Of a DNA stretch of 64,000 nt, positions 55,925-64,000 are shown piece by piece. The position numbers and the translations under genes are program-made. The DNA comes from G942493275 sp942493275 (lineage in GTDB: Bacteria; Actinomycetota; Coriobacteriia; Anaerosomatales; PHET01), in assembly GCA_942493275.1 (NCBI GenBank), contig OW818687.1, positions 1,984,001-2,048,000 of the forward strand. Reading direction: 5' to 3'. The notes beneath the pieces are model-generated. The model saw nothing but the letters and a program-made list of their open reading frames with translations. It made no database searches and was not told where the DNA came from. The stretch's first letter is position 1; each line of letters starts with the position of its first letter.

Positions 55925-57289
55925 ATGGATCAGAAACAGGTCAATATCCTCTTGCTGGCGATATCAGCGGTGCTGTTCGTCGGCTCGGTGGCGCTGTTCT
56001 GGCCGCCGGCGGAGAAGATCACTCAGGGACTTGACGTGCAGGGTGGTCTTTCGGTGATCCTCCAGGCGCAAGAGACCACCGGAACGCCGGTAACGGCCGC
56101 GCTGATGGAGCGTGCCGAGCTGATCATCACGAACCGGGTCAACGGCCTCGGCGTTAAGGAGGCGACGGTTCAGCAGCAGGGTTCGGACGCGCTGCTGATC
56201 CAGATTCCCGGTATCGATGATCCCCAGGAAGCGCTCGACGTCCTGGGCAGCACGGGTCAGCTGGAGTTCGTGAACGTCGCGTCGATCACCGACTCGGCGA
56301 CGATCGCGGCGCTCTCCTCGTCCACCGGCGGCGCCGGTGTGCAGCTCGACATGGATAAGTACAAGGAAGCCGTCTTCATGACTGGCGACGTTGTCACCGA
56401 CTCGAGCGTCTCGCAGGACCCCAACACCGCTCAGATCGTGGTCAACCTGACCATGAATCCCGAGGGCACCACCAAGTGGGGTGAGTTCACGAGCCAGAAT
56501 GTCGGACGCCAGGTGGCCATCGTGCTCGACGGCACTGTTCAGTCCGCCCCGGTCGTCAACGAGCCCATCCTCGACGGTCGCACCCAGATCTCGGGTGACT
56601 TCACCGCCGAGGATGCCAAGCGCCTCCAGACGGTGCTCCAGACCGGCGCTCTGCCGGTGTCGCTCGAGGCGCTCGAGTCGCGCATCGTCGGCCCGACGCT
56701 GGGTCAGGACGCGCTGCAGCAGGGCGTCATGGCGGCTCTCATCGGCCTTGGACTTGTCGCCCTGTACGTGCTCGTCTTCTACCGCGGACTCGGCCTGCTG
56801 ACCGTCGGCGCTCTGGTGGTTTTCGCTTCGATCTTCCTCGGCATACTGGCTGGGATGTCGCAGCTCGGCTACTTTGCGGTGACCCTTCCGGGTATCGCGG
56901 GTATTGTGCTCACGATCGGTCTTGCGGCCGATAGCTCGATTCTCATCCTTGAGCGCTTCAAGGAAGAGGTTCGGATGGGCAAGACGATCCGCTCGGCCGC
57001 GAACTCGGGCTCCAAGCACGGCCTGTGGACGAGCATCGACGCCGACCTGGTCACGCTCGTCTCGGCAGCTATGCTCTACATCATCGCCATCGGCCCTGTG
57101 CGCGGTTTCGCGCTCACGCTGATGATCGGTATCTTCTGCGACATTCTGATGATGGTGCTCTTCAAGCGTCCCGCTCTCATGCTGCTCGCAGAGTCCATCA
57201 TCCCCAAGGCGCCCGCGTTCTGGGGCGTCGACAAGGAGCGTGTGATGACAGGCACGTCCGCTGTGAAGGGAGGTGGCGTCAATGGCTAG
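55925..57289 (+). CDS. secD: Protein translocase subunit SecD
   Basis: A 454-aa SecD with six membrane helices (one N-terminal, five after residue 260) and a short periplasmic/extracellular P1 region. Family segments are QGLDVQGGL, NRVNGLGV, and the D5 proton-relay block ADSSILILERFKEE. GGAAGG lies 7 nt upstream of the ATG. The stop overlaps secF by 8 nt. It uses the membrane potential to aid late steps of secretion. Confidence 0.95.
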   Translation: MDQKQVNILLLAISAVLFVGSVALFWPPAEKITQGLDVQGGLSVILQAQETTGTPVTAALMERAELIITNRVNGLGVKEATVQQQGSDALLIQIPGIDDPQEALDVLGSTGQLEFVNVASITDSATIAALSSSTGGAGVQLDMDKYKEAVFMTGDVVTDSSVSQDPNTAQIVVNLTMNPEGTTKWGEFTSQNVGRQVAIVLDGTVQSAPVVNEPILDGRTQISGDFTAEDAKRLQTVLQTGALPVSLEALESRIVGPTLGQDALQQGVMAALIGLGLVALYVLVFYRGLGLLTVGALVVFASIFLGILAGMSQLGYFAVTLPGIAGIVLTIGLAADSSILILERFKEEVRMGKTIRSAANSGSKHGLWTSIDADLVTLVSAAMLYIIAIGPVRGFALTLMIGIFCDILMMVLFKRPALMLLAESIIPKAPAFWGVDKERVMTGTSAVKGGGVNG

Positions 57290-58190
57290 GTTCAACATCG
57301 ACTGGCTCGGCCATCGCAACATCATGTTCGCCATCTCAGGTGTGCTGCTGGCGGTCTCGATCGGCGCCATCGTCGTCATGGGCCTGACCTTCTCGGTCGA
57401 GTTCGTCGGCGGTACCGTGATCGAGATTTCAGATGCCGGTGACACCACCTCCGAGGCCCTGGCCGATGCGCTCAAGGCCGCGGGCGTCGACAATCCCAGC
57501 GTCCAGACCACGGTGGCGCAGGGGCAGAGCGGCTTCATCGTCCGCACCGAGGTCACCGACCCGGACGAGGCTGCGGCCGCCGCGAACGACGTGGCCACCA
57601 CGCTGAAGTTCCCCGAGTCCTCGATCCAGGTCACGACGATCGGACCGGGCTGGGGCAAGAACATCACCAACGCGGCGCTCTTCGCACTTATGGCGTCGAT
57701 CGCGGCGATCCTGGTCTACATCTCGCTGCGCTTCGAGTACAAGATGTCGGTCACGGCGGTCATCGCCCTCATCCACGACATCATCATCACCCTGGGTCTG
57801 TACGCTCTGATGGGCCAGGAGGTCTCGCCGAGCACCATCGCGGCGCTCCTGACGATCCTCGGCTACTCGCTCTACGACACGGTTGTCGTGTTCCATCGCG
57901 TCAAGGAGAACTCGCAGCACCTCCAGAAGCAGACGTTCATGCAGATGGCGAACGAGTCCATCAATGAGGTCATCATCCGCTCGATGAACACGACGATCAC
58001 GTCGCTTCTGCCCGTGCTCGTCATGCTGTTCATCGGCGGCGAGGCGCTGCAGGACTTCGCGCTGGCGCTCGTCATCGGTCTCACGGTCGGCGCGTTCTCG
58101 TCGATCGCCGTGGCGACTCCGATCTTCGTGCTCTGGAAGGAGCGGGAGCCCAAGTTCGCGGCTCTGAAGAAGAAGTACGCCAACGCGTAA
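57282..58190 (+). CDS. secF: Protein translocase subunit SecF
   Basis: A 302-aa SecF with the opening FNIDWLGHRN, the FVGGTVIEI motif, six membrane spans and the YSLYDTVVVFHRVKEN block that matches the SecD relay. ATG 57282 with GGGAGG upstream overlaps secD by 8 nt; the longer GTG start is less likely. It is the last gene of the yajC-secDF unit and is followed by a hairpin terminator. Confidence 0.95.
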   Translation: MARFNIDWLGHRNIMFAISGVLLAVSIGAIVVMGLTFSVEFVGGTVIEISDAGDTTSEALADALKAAGVDNPSVQTTVAQGQSGFIVRTEVTDPDEAAAAANDVATTLKFPESSIQVTTIGPGWGKNITNAALFALMASIAAILVYISLRFEYKMSVTAVIALIHDIIITLGLYALMGQEVSPSTIAALLTILGYSLYDTVVVFHRVKENSQHLQKQTFMQMANESINEVIIRSMNTTITSLLPVLVMLFIGGEALQDFALALVIGLTVGAFSSIAVATPIFVLWKEREPKFAALKKKYANA

Positions 58191-58210
58191 TCGCACACGT
58201 TGACCGATTC

Positions 58211-58240
58211 GGGGCCGGCACCTTCGTGGGTGTCGGCCCC
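58211..58240 (+). terminator. Hairpin after secF
   Basis: GGGGCCGGCACC (58211-58222) pairs with GGTGTCGGCCCC (58229-58240), 12 bp with one G-U and a 6-nt loop. No T-run follows; only 18 nt separate it from the next ATG. Confidence 0.55.
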
Positions 58241-58258
58241 GTCGGCTAGGATGGAAGA

Positions 58259-61200
58259 ATGAGCCGAGATCTTCCCGCGTCAGCCTGGATCGTCGAGCAG
58301 GCGGACCCCGACGTCGTAGCCTCGCTGAGAGCCGCGACCGGGCTGTCCGATGTCACGGCGCGCATCCTGGCCTCCAGAGGGATCGGCTCGGCCGAGGAGG
58401 CGCGACGCTTCCTCGAGCCCGACCTGGCAGCCGAGTGGCTCGACCCGATGCTCATCCCCGGTATGGGAGAGGCGGCCGACCGGGTCGCCGAGGCCATCGG
58501 TGCCGGTGAGCGGATTCTCGTCTTCGGCGACTTCGACCTGGACGGCGTCTCTGCGGCGGCCGTGGCGTGTCGGGGGCTGCGTGTTCTCGGCGCCGAGGTC
58601 GACGCGATCGTCCCTCACCGGTTCAACGAGGGGTACGGGCTTTCGAGCGCCGCCATCGAGAGAATCGCGTCGCATCACCCCGCACTTGTGGTCACCGTGG
58701 ACTGCGGCATCTCGGCGCTCGCCGAGGTCGACGCCCTGCGCGCTCGCGGCATCGATGTGGTCGTCACCGACCATCATGAGCCCGGAGACGCCGTTCCCGT
58801 CGGCGTGCCCGTCGCCAACCCCAAGCTCTCCGCAGACTGCCCGTCGCGCGATCTGGCCGGTGCGGGAGTCTCCCTGAAGCTCCTCGACGCGGTCGGCGCC
58901 CGACTGGGGCAGCCCGATACCTGGCGGGACTTCACCGATCTCGCGTCGCTGGGCACGGTCGCCGACGTGGTGCCCCTGCGCGGAGAGAACCGCGCGCTCG
59001 TCACCCACGGCGTGCAGCGTATTCGCCGAGACCCCCGCGTGTGCCTCGCCTCTCTGGCGGCGGTCGCCGGCGCTCAGACCGAGTCGCTCGGTAGTGACTC
59101 GATAGCGTTCGCCCTCGCGCCGAGGCTCAATGCGGCCGGTCGCATGGCTGACCCCCAGGTCGCGCTCGACCTCCTGCTGGCCGACGATCCGATCCGGGCC
59201 GACGAACTCGCCCGCGCGCTCGACGAGCACAACCGCGTTCGGCGCGAGGCCGAGGACGACCTCACCGAGGCCGCACTCGCGCTGGCCGAGAGGACCTACG
59301 ACGGCGAGCGCGCGCTTGTCTTGGCGGGCGAGGGGTGGCACGAGGGCGTGAAGGGCATCGTCGCCTCGCGTCTTGTGGGGCTGTACCGCGTGCCCGCGAT
59401 CCTTTTCGCGATCGAGGACGGCGTGGCCAAGGGTTCCGGACGCTCGGCCGGGACGGTCGACCTGTTCAAGGCGGTCGAGGCCTGCGCCGACGTGGTCGAG
59501 CGCTTCGGCGGTCATGAGGCGGCGGTAGGACTCACTGTGCGCGAGGAGCGACTCGAGGAGTTCCGAAGCCGCTTCCTCGCCGAGCTGGACGCGCTGCCGG
59601 CGGAGCGGTTCGCCACGGCGACCTGCATCGACGCAGAGCTAGCGCTCGATGACGTGAGTGTCGAGATGGGAACCGAGCTCAAACTGCTCGAACCGTTCGG
59701 TCACTCGAACCCCCGGCCGCTGTTGGCGTCCCGGAGCGTGTTCATGAACGGTCGGTCCAAGGTGGGCAAGACCGGTACGCACCTGAAGTTCACCGCTTTC
59801 GACGGAGCATCTTCGGTTCCGGCGATCGCGTTTCGATGCAAGGACATCGACCGGCTGGCCGACACCGATTCGCTCGTCGACCTGGCCTACGAGATCGACG
59901 TCGACGAATGGCGGGGCCGCCGCCGGGTCCAGCTTCTCGTTCGGGACGTTCACGCGGGGCTCGCGCCCCCCGAGGGCCCGGCCGCCGCGCTCGTCGCCGA
60001 GCTCTTCGAGCGCGCCGACGAGTTGCTCGCTCGCGAGGAGTACGCCGGAGTCGAGGACGCAGCCTCCTTCCACACCAAGCTCGCGGGTGTGACCTTCGAG
60101 GGGCGGCAAGACGTGCTCGAGAGGCTCGAGGGCGGTGCGCCGCTGCGGGTCGAGCGCCAGCCCGAGAACCCGCATGACCCCAACGCGGTCGCGCTGTTCG
60201 ACGCGCACGGCTCTCAGGTGGGTTTCCTCAACAGACGGCTTGCCGCGGTCCTGGCTCCGGTCATCGACAAGGGCGTCGAGTACGACGTTGAGGTGAGCGA
60301 AGTCACCGGCGGTGACGCGGGCCGCTCGCGCGGCGTCAACGTCGTCGTCAGCCGCCGCGATCTGTCCGAGGAGTCCGCCGACCTCGAGGCTGCCCGCAAG
60401 GAGACCCGCGCCGAACTCGCCGCAATGCCGCCCGCAGTGCTCGAGGCCGAGCTCGTGCGACGCTTCATCGGCGATGGCGCGCTGCACGATGCCCAGCGGC
60501 GCTCGCTCGATGAGCTTGCCGCTGGGCGCAACACCCTCACAGTCATGGCCACCGGGCGCGGCAAGTCGCTCATCTTCCACCTGCACGCGGCGCGAACCGC
60601 ACTTCGCGACGGCGGTGCAAGCGTGTTCGTCTACCCGCTGAGGGCGCTCGTGGCCGACCAGGCCTATCACCTCGGGGAGACGTTCTCGGAGGTGGGGCTC
60701 TCGGTTCGCACGGTGACGGGCGAGTCATCCGACGCCGAGCGCGCGGAGGCGTTCGGCGCGCTCAGGGACGGCATGCTCGACGTGGTGCTGACGACGCCGG
60801 AGTTCATGCACTTTCACGCCGAGAAGTTCGTCGGCACAGGGCGTGTGCGTTTCGTCGTCGTCGACGAGGCTCACCACGTCGGGCTCGCCCGGACAGGCCA
60901 CCGGCCTGCGTACATGCAGCTTGGGACCGCGTTCGACAAGCTCGGTGCGCCGACGGTGCTGGCTGTCACCGCGACCGCTTCGGACGACGTGGCGGACCAG
61001 ATCAAGAAGTTGCTGGGGATCCAGTCGGTCGTGCTCGACCCGACGGTGCGCGAGAATCTCGTGCTTGAAGACGGTCGAGGATGCCCTGATAAGGACGCGA
61101 GGGTGGCGGCTCTCGCATCAAGTGGCGACAAAGTCGTGATCTACGTGAACTCGAGAGACAAGTCGGTGCAGCTGGCGCGGATGCTCCGAAAGCGGGTGCC

Positions 61201-61933
61201 GGCACTCGCCCACTCGGTGGCGTTCTACAACGGCGCCTTGTCGCGCTCGGTACGACATGCAGTCGAGCGTGCGTTCAGGGTCGGGGACCTCAAGGTAGTC
61301 GTCTCCACCAGCGCGTTCGGAGAAGGTGTCAACATCCCCGACATCCGTCACGTCGTGCTCTACCACTTGCCCTTCAACGACGTCGAGTTCAACCAGATGG
61401 CGGGTCGCGCGGGTCGCGACGGCGCCATCGCGCGCATCCACCTGCTCTACGGCGAACGCGACGCCCAGATCAACCGGGCGATCCTCACCTCCGGCGCACC
61501 CGCGGCCGAAGACATGCGCGACATCTACCGCGTGCTGCGCAAGCTGCATGCGGCGGAGGGGGCGGAGTTCGAGATCACCAACAAGGACGTCGCCGAGAGG
61601 GCTGCCGCGATCCGGGGCGAGCGTCGCAAGCGCGGCGAGCGTGACGAGGACGGCGCTCCCTTGCCCGGCTTCGATCTCGACGAGCGCGGCGTGTCGACCA
61701 CCATTGGCATACTTCGCGAACTCCATCTGGTGGCGAGCGAGGGCCACGGCGCGTATCGCCGGCTCTCGGTGCTTCCGGCTCCGGGCAAGGTCGACCTGAC
61801 CGCGAGCGTGCGTTACGCCGAGGGCCTTGAGGAGATAGAGGAGTTCGAGGCGTTTCGCGAGTGGGCGCTGTCTGCCACGCCCGACGAGTTGCTCCATCGC
61901 TTCAACCGTCCTATCCTGCCCACACGCGACTGA
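58259..61933 (+). CDS. RecJ exonuclease - HIRAN - RecQ-like helicase fusion
   Basis: A 1224-aa multidomain DNA repair protein. Residues about 1-570 are RecJ: DHH motifs DFDLDG (91-96), VDCG (147-150), DHH (171-173) and GTVADVV (232-238). The DHHA1 motif GGHEAAVGL (417-425) and an OB fold follow. About 604-700 look like a HIRAN domain, which binds free DNA ends (VERQPENPHDPNAV, GFLNRRL). About 740-1075 are a superfamily 2 helicase: Walker A ATGRGKS (764-770), DEAHH (869-873), TATAS (904-908) and QMAGRAGRDG (1046-1055). The C-terminus has a winged-helix-like tail. The ATG lies only 6 nt after a TAGGAT box, so the mRNA may lack a leader. RecQ unwinding followed by RecJ 5'-3' digestion is a known partnership; the fused order is inference. 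Confidence 0.9.
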   Translation: MSRDLPASAWIVEQADPDVVASLRAATGLSDVTARILASRGIGSAEEARRFLEPDLAAEWLDPMLIPGMGEAADRVAEAIGAGERILVFGDFDLDGVSAAAVACRGLRVLGAEVDAIVPHRFNEGYGLSSAAIERIASHHPALVVTVDCGISALAEVDALRARGIDVVVTDHHEPGDAVPVGVPVANPKLSADCPSRDLAGAGVSLKLLDAVGARLGQPDTWRDFTDLASLGTVADVVPLRGENRALVTHGVQRIRRDPRVCLASLAAVAGAQTESLGSDSIAFALAPRLNAAGRMADPQVALDLLLADDPIRADELARALDEHNRVRREAEDDLTEAALALAERTYDGERALVLAGEGWHEGVKGIVASRLVGLYRVPAILFAIEDGVAKGSGRSAGTVDLFKAVEACADVVERFGGHEAAVGLTVREERLEEFRSRFLAELDALPAERFATATCIDAELALDDVSVEMGTELKLLEPFGHSNPRPLLASRSVFMNGRSKVGKTGTHLKFTAFDGASSVPAIAFRCKDIDRLADTDSLVDLAYEIDVDEWRGRRRVQLLVRDVHAGLAPPEGPAAALVAELFERADELLAREEYAGVEDAASFHTKLAGVTFEGRQDVLERLEGGAPLRVERQPENPHDPNAVALFDAHGSQVGFLNRRLAAVLAPVIDKGVEYDVEVSEVTGGDAGRSRGVNVVVSRRDLSEESADLEAARKETRAELAAMPPAVLEAELVRRFIGDGALHDAQRRSLDELAAGRNTLTVMATGRGKSLIFHLHAARTALRDGGASVFVYPLRALVADQAYHLGETFSEVGLSVRTVTGESSDAERAEAFGALRDGMLDVVLTTPEFMHFHAEKFVGTGRVRFVVVDEAHHVGLARTGHRPAYMQLGTAFDKLGAPTVLAVTATASDDVADQIKKLLGIQSVVLDPTVRENLVLEDGRGCPDKDARVAALASSGDKVVIYVNSRDKSVQLARMLRKRVPALAHSVAFYNGALSRSVRHAVERAFRVGDLKVVVSTSAFGEGVNIPDIRHVVLYHLPFNDVEFNQMAGRAGRDGAIARIHLLYGERDAQINRAILTSGAPAAEDMRDIYRVLRKLHAAEGAEFEITNKDVAERAAAIRGERRKRGERDEDGAPLPGFDLDERGVSTTIGILRELHLVASEGHGAYRRLSVLPAPGKVDLTASVRYAEGLEEIEEFEAFREWALSATPDELLHRFNRPILPTRD

Positions 61934-61955
61934 CCGACCGAGCCGAAGGGCGTGC

Positions 61956-64000
61956 GTGAGCGCAACACTCGAACAGATTGAAGAACGCGTCAGGGAGTAC
62001 AACCGTGACGCTGACGTCGACGGCCTGCGTGCCGCCTACGAATTCGCGCTCACGGCGCATGAGGGCCAGAAGCGCAAGAGCGGCGAGGCGTTCATCCATC
62101 ACCCACTCGAGGTCGCGCTGATCCTCTCGGAACTGCACCTCGACACGGCCACGCTCACCGCCGCGATCCTGCACGATGTGGTGGAGGACTCGGACGTTTC
62201 GCTCGATCACGTGCGCGAGCTGTTCGGTGACGAGGTGGCCGAACTCGTCGACGGCGTCACCAAGCTCGGCAAGATCGAGTTTGAGTCCCTTTCCGAGCAG
62301 CAGAGCAACAACCTGCGCAAGATGCTTATCGCGATGGCTCGCGACATCCGGGTCATCCTCATCAAGTTGGCGGACCGTCTGCACAACATGCGGACCCTGT
62401 CCGCGCTGCCGCCCGAGCGGCGCCTCGACAAGGCGCGCGAGACGATGGAGATCTACGCTCCGCTCGCACACCGCCTCGGAATCTCACAGGTCAAGTGGGA
62501 GCTGGAGGACCTTGCGTTCTACTACCTCGAGCCGGTGAAGTTCCACCAGGTCTCACGCATGGTGTCCGAGAGCCGGATCGAGCGCGAGGAGTACACGGCG
62601 GGGGTCATCGCGCAGCTGCTCGAGGAGCTGGCCCACGTGGGTATCTCGGCCGAAATCGGGGGACGCCCTAAGCATCTGTACTCGATTTACCAGAAGATGG
62701 CAGGCAAGGGTAAGGATTTCAACGAGATCTTCGACTTGATCGCGCTGCGGGTGATCGTGGACTCGGTGAAGGACGTCTACGGAGCGCTTGGAACGGTCCA
62801 CTCGATCTGGAAGCCGGTTCCGGGCCGCTTCAAGGATTACGTCGCGATGCCCAAGTTCAACATGTACCAGTCGTTGCACACGACGGTTATCGGACCGGCC
62901 GGACGTCCCCTCGAGATTCAGATCCGTACCGAGGAGATGCACCGCACAGCCGAGTACGGCATCGCCGCCCACTGGCGCTACAAGGAGGGTGGGCGCGGCG
63001 ATGAGACTTTCGACGAGCGCCTCGCGTGGCTGCGCCAGATGCTCGAGTGGCAAACCGAGCTCAAGGACCCGCGCGAGTTCATGGAGGCGCTCAAGATCGA
63101 CCTGTTCGAGGAGGAGGTGTTCGTCTTCTCCCCGAAGGGCGACGTGTACTCGCTCCGCAAAGGGTCGACGCCGATCGACTTCGCGTACGCGATCCACACC
63201 GAGGTCGGCAACCACTGCGTCGGCGCGAAGGTGAATGGTTCGATCGTGCCGCTCGGCTACGAACTGCAGATGGGCGACCGCGTCGAGATCCTCACCAACA
63301 AGAACGCCAGCCCGAGCCGGGACTGGCTCAACATCGTGCGCACGTCGTCGGCCCGCTCCAAGATCCGCAACCAGCTGTCCAAGGTCACGCGAGTCGACGA
63401 CCTTCAGCGCGGCCGAGACGAACTCACCAAGGTGATGCGCAAGCACGGTCTCGGCATCGGAAACAAGCCCGCCGAGAAGGCGCTCAGCGCCGTAGCTGAG
63501 GAGATGAACTTCGCCAGAGGCGAGGATCTGCTCGCGGCGATCGGAGCGGGCAAAGCGTCGGCGAAAGCGGTCGGCACCAAGCTGTTCAAGCACCTGGGTG
63601 CGCACGAGGCGCCGCCGCAGCCGGAGCCCGAGGAGCTCACGATCGACACGCCGATGACGCCGCCACGCGCGGCGCGCAAGAACCGCCAGGGCGGCGGCGT
63701 GAAGGTCAAAGGAATCGACGACGTGCTGGTCCGTCTGGCCCGCTGCTGCAACCCGGTCCCCGGCGACGAGATCATCGGCTTCGTGACCCGCGGCAGGGGC
63801 GTGTCGGTACACCGCAGGACCTGCCCGAACGCCGCGGAGTTGCTGAGGACCCCCGAGCGACTGCTCTCGGTCGAATGGGACACGGGGTCGAAGTCGACGT
63901 ACCAGGTCGAGATCTACGTGGAGGCGCTCGACCGGCTCCGTCTGCTGCAAGACGTCACCGCAGCGCTCGCCGAGTCCGGCGTCAACATCTTGTCGTCGTC
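61956..64000 (+). CDS. rel: Bifunctional (p)ppGpp synthetase/hydrolase, 3' end cut
   Basis: The first 681 residues of a Rel/SpoT enzyme run off the window end. The HD hydrolase is intact (HHPLEV at 48-53, H73-D74 in LHDVVED, D140 in ADRLHNM). The synthetase has GGRPKHLYSIYQKM, RFKDYVAMPK (291-300, the RXKD form typical of bifunctional Rel) and YQSLHT. A TGS domain spans about 386-447, then the conserved-cysteine RCCNPVPGDEI and the beginning of the ACT domain. GTG 61956 has GAAGGG 5 nt upstream. Both activities should be present; stringent response control is the expected role. Confidence 0.94.
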   Translation, partial: MSATLEQIEERVREYNRDADVDGLRAAYEFALTAHEGQKRKSGEAFIHHPLEVALILSELHLDTATLTAAILHDVVEDSDVSLDHVRELFGDEVAELVDGVTKLGKIEFESLSEQQSNNLRKMLIAMARDIRVILIKLADRLHNMRTLSALPPERRLDKARETMEIYAPLAHRLGISQVKWELEDLAFYYLEPVKFHQVSRMVSESRIEREEYTAGVIAQLLEELAHVGISAEIGGRPKHLYSIYQKMAGKGKDFNEIFDLIALRVIVDSVKDVYGALGTVHSIWKPVPGRFKDYVAMPKFNMYQSLHTTVIGPAGRPLEIQIRTEEMHRTAEYGIAAHWRYKEGGRGDETFDERLAWLRQMLEWQTELKDPREFMEALKIDLFEEEVFVFSPKGDVYSLRKGSTPIDFAYAIHTEVGNHCVGAKVNGSIVPLGYELQMGDRVEILTNKNASPSRDWLNIVRTSSARSKIRNQLSKVTRVDDLQRGRDELTKVMRKHGLGIGNKPAEKALSAVAEEMNFARGEDLLAAIGAGKASAKAVGTKLFKHLGAHEAPPQPEPEELTIDTPMTPPRAARKNRQGGGVKVKGIDDVLVRLARCCNPVPGDEIIGFVTRGRGVSVHRRTCPNAAELLRTPERLLSVEWDTGSKSTYQVEIYVEALDRLRLLQDVTAALAESGVNILSS

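Noticed and set aside
55964..57670. Long minus-strand open frame (568 aa) opposite secD/secF
   Set aside because: Shadow of high-GC codon usage; the composition is Arg/Asp/His-rich and low-diversity, and the plus strand holds clear secD and secF.

Overview
The window is about 64 kb of high-GC bacterial chromosome. It has actinobacterial traits: GTG starts are frequent, genes abut or overlap by 1-8 nt, and ribosome binding sites are GGAGG-like. The gene set points to an anaerobe or microaerophile: a B12-dependent (class II) ribonucleotide reductase, a superoxide reductase, and QueH in place of the cobalamin enzyme QueG. My impression of the 16S rRNA is a deep Coriobacteriia-like actinobacterium. 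That placement is from memory and would need a 16S search.

Layout. 0.2-8.9 kb: an arginine biosynthesis operon, argC-J-B-D-F-R-G-[TatA-like microprotein]-H, behind a promoter that carries an inverted repeat. It follows the 3' end of pheT. 8.9-19.7 kb: mpg with a NIF3-like gene, a U32 peptidase (RlhA-like), two class A penicillin-binding proteins on the minus strand (one ending in PASTA + PKD domains), and tyrS. 19.7-25.4 kb: one complete rrn operon (16S-23S-5S). It has tandem promoters, an intrinsic terminator between the promoters, long processing stems and no spacer tRNA. 25.4-31.4 kb: NifU-type scaffold, NrdR-box-controlled nrdJ, dcd, an FAD-dependent reductase, small Cys-rich and membrane proteins, and an endonuclease III-like enzyme. 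31.4-38.1 kb: DUF1015, azlCD, rhomboid, lemA-lgt, a DUF3048 lipoprotein and small zinc-ribbon or Cys-rich proteins.

38.1-44.1 kb: pdxST, yebC, and ruvCAB behind a LexA-type SOS box. ruvB is translationally coupled to two membrane-protein genes, one of them an M48-like protein whose HExxH site is gone. 44.2-50.1 kb: cold-shock protein, an SDR/SRPBCC-type fusion, superoxide reductase, isochorismatase-like hydrolase, folD, an exported membrane-anchored protein and a GDT1-type transporter. 50.1-55.4 kb: queuosine genes queH, queA (apparently starting at CTG) and tgt (apparently leaderless), mixed with a PHP-domain protein and a sigma/anti-sigma pair. 55.5-58.2 kb: yajC-secD-secF. 58.2-64 kb: a 1224-residue RecJ-HIRAN-RecQ-like fusion, then a bifunctional Rel/SpoT cut by the window end.

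Most of the window is housekeeping. The items I would look at again are the RecJ-HIRAN-helicase fusion, the protease-dead M48 protein with a Cys-rich loop, the terminator between the rrn promoters (a possible small RNA or attenuator), the TatA-like microprotein inside the arg operon, the CTG start of queA, and a 5' leader that can hide the Shine-Dalgarno sequence of a 72-aa membrane protein. I saw no CRISPR array, insertion sequence, phage or tRNA gene.
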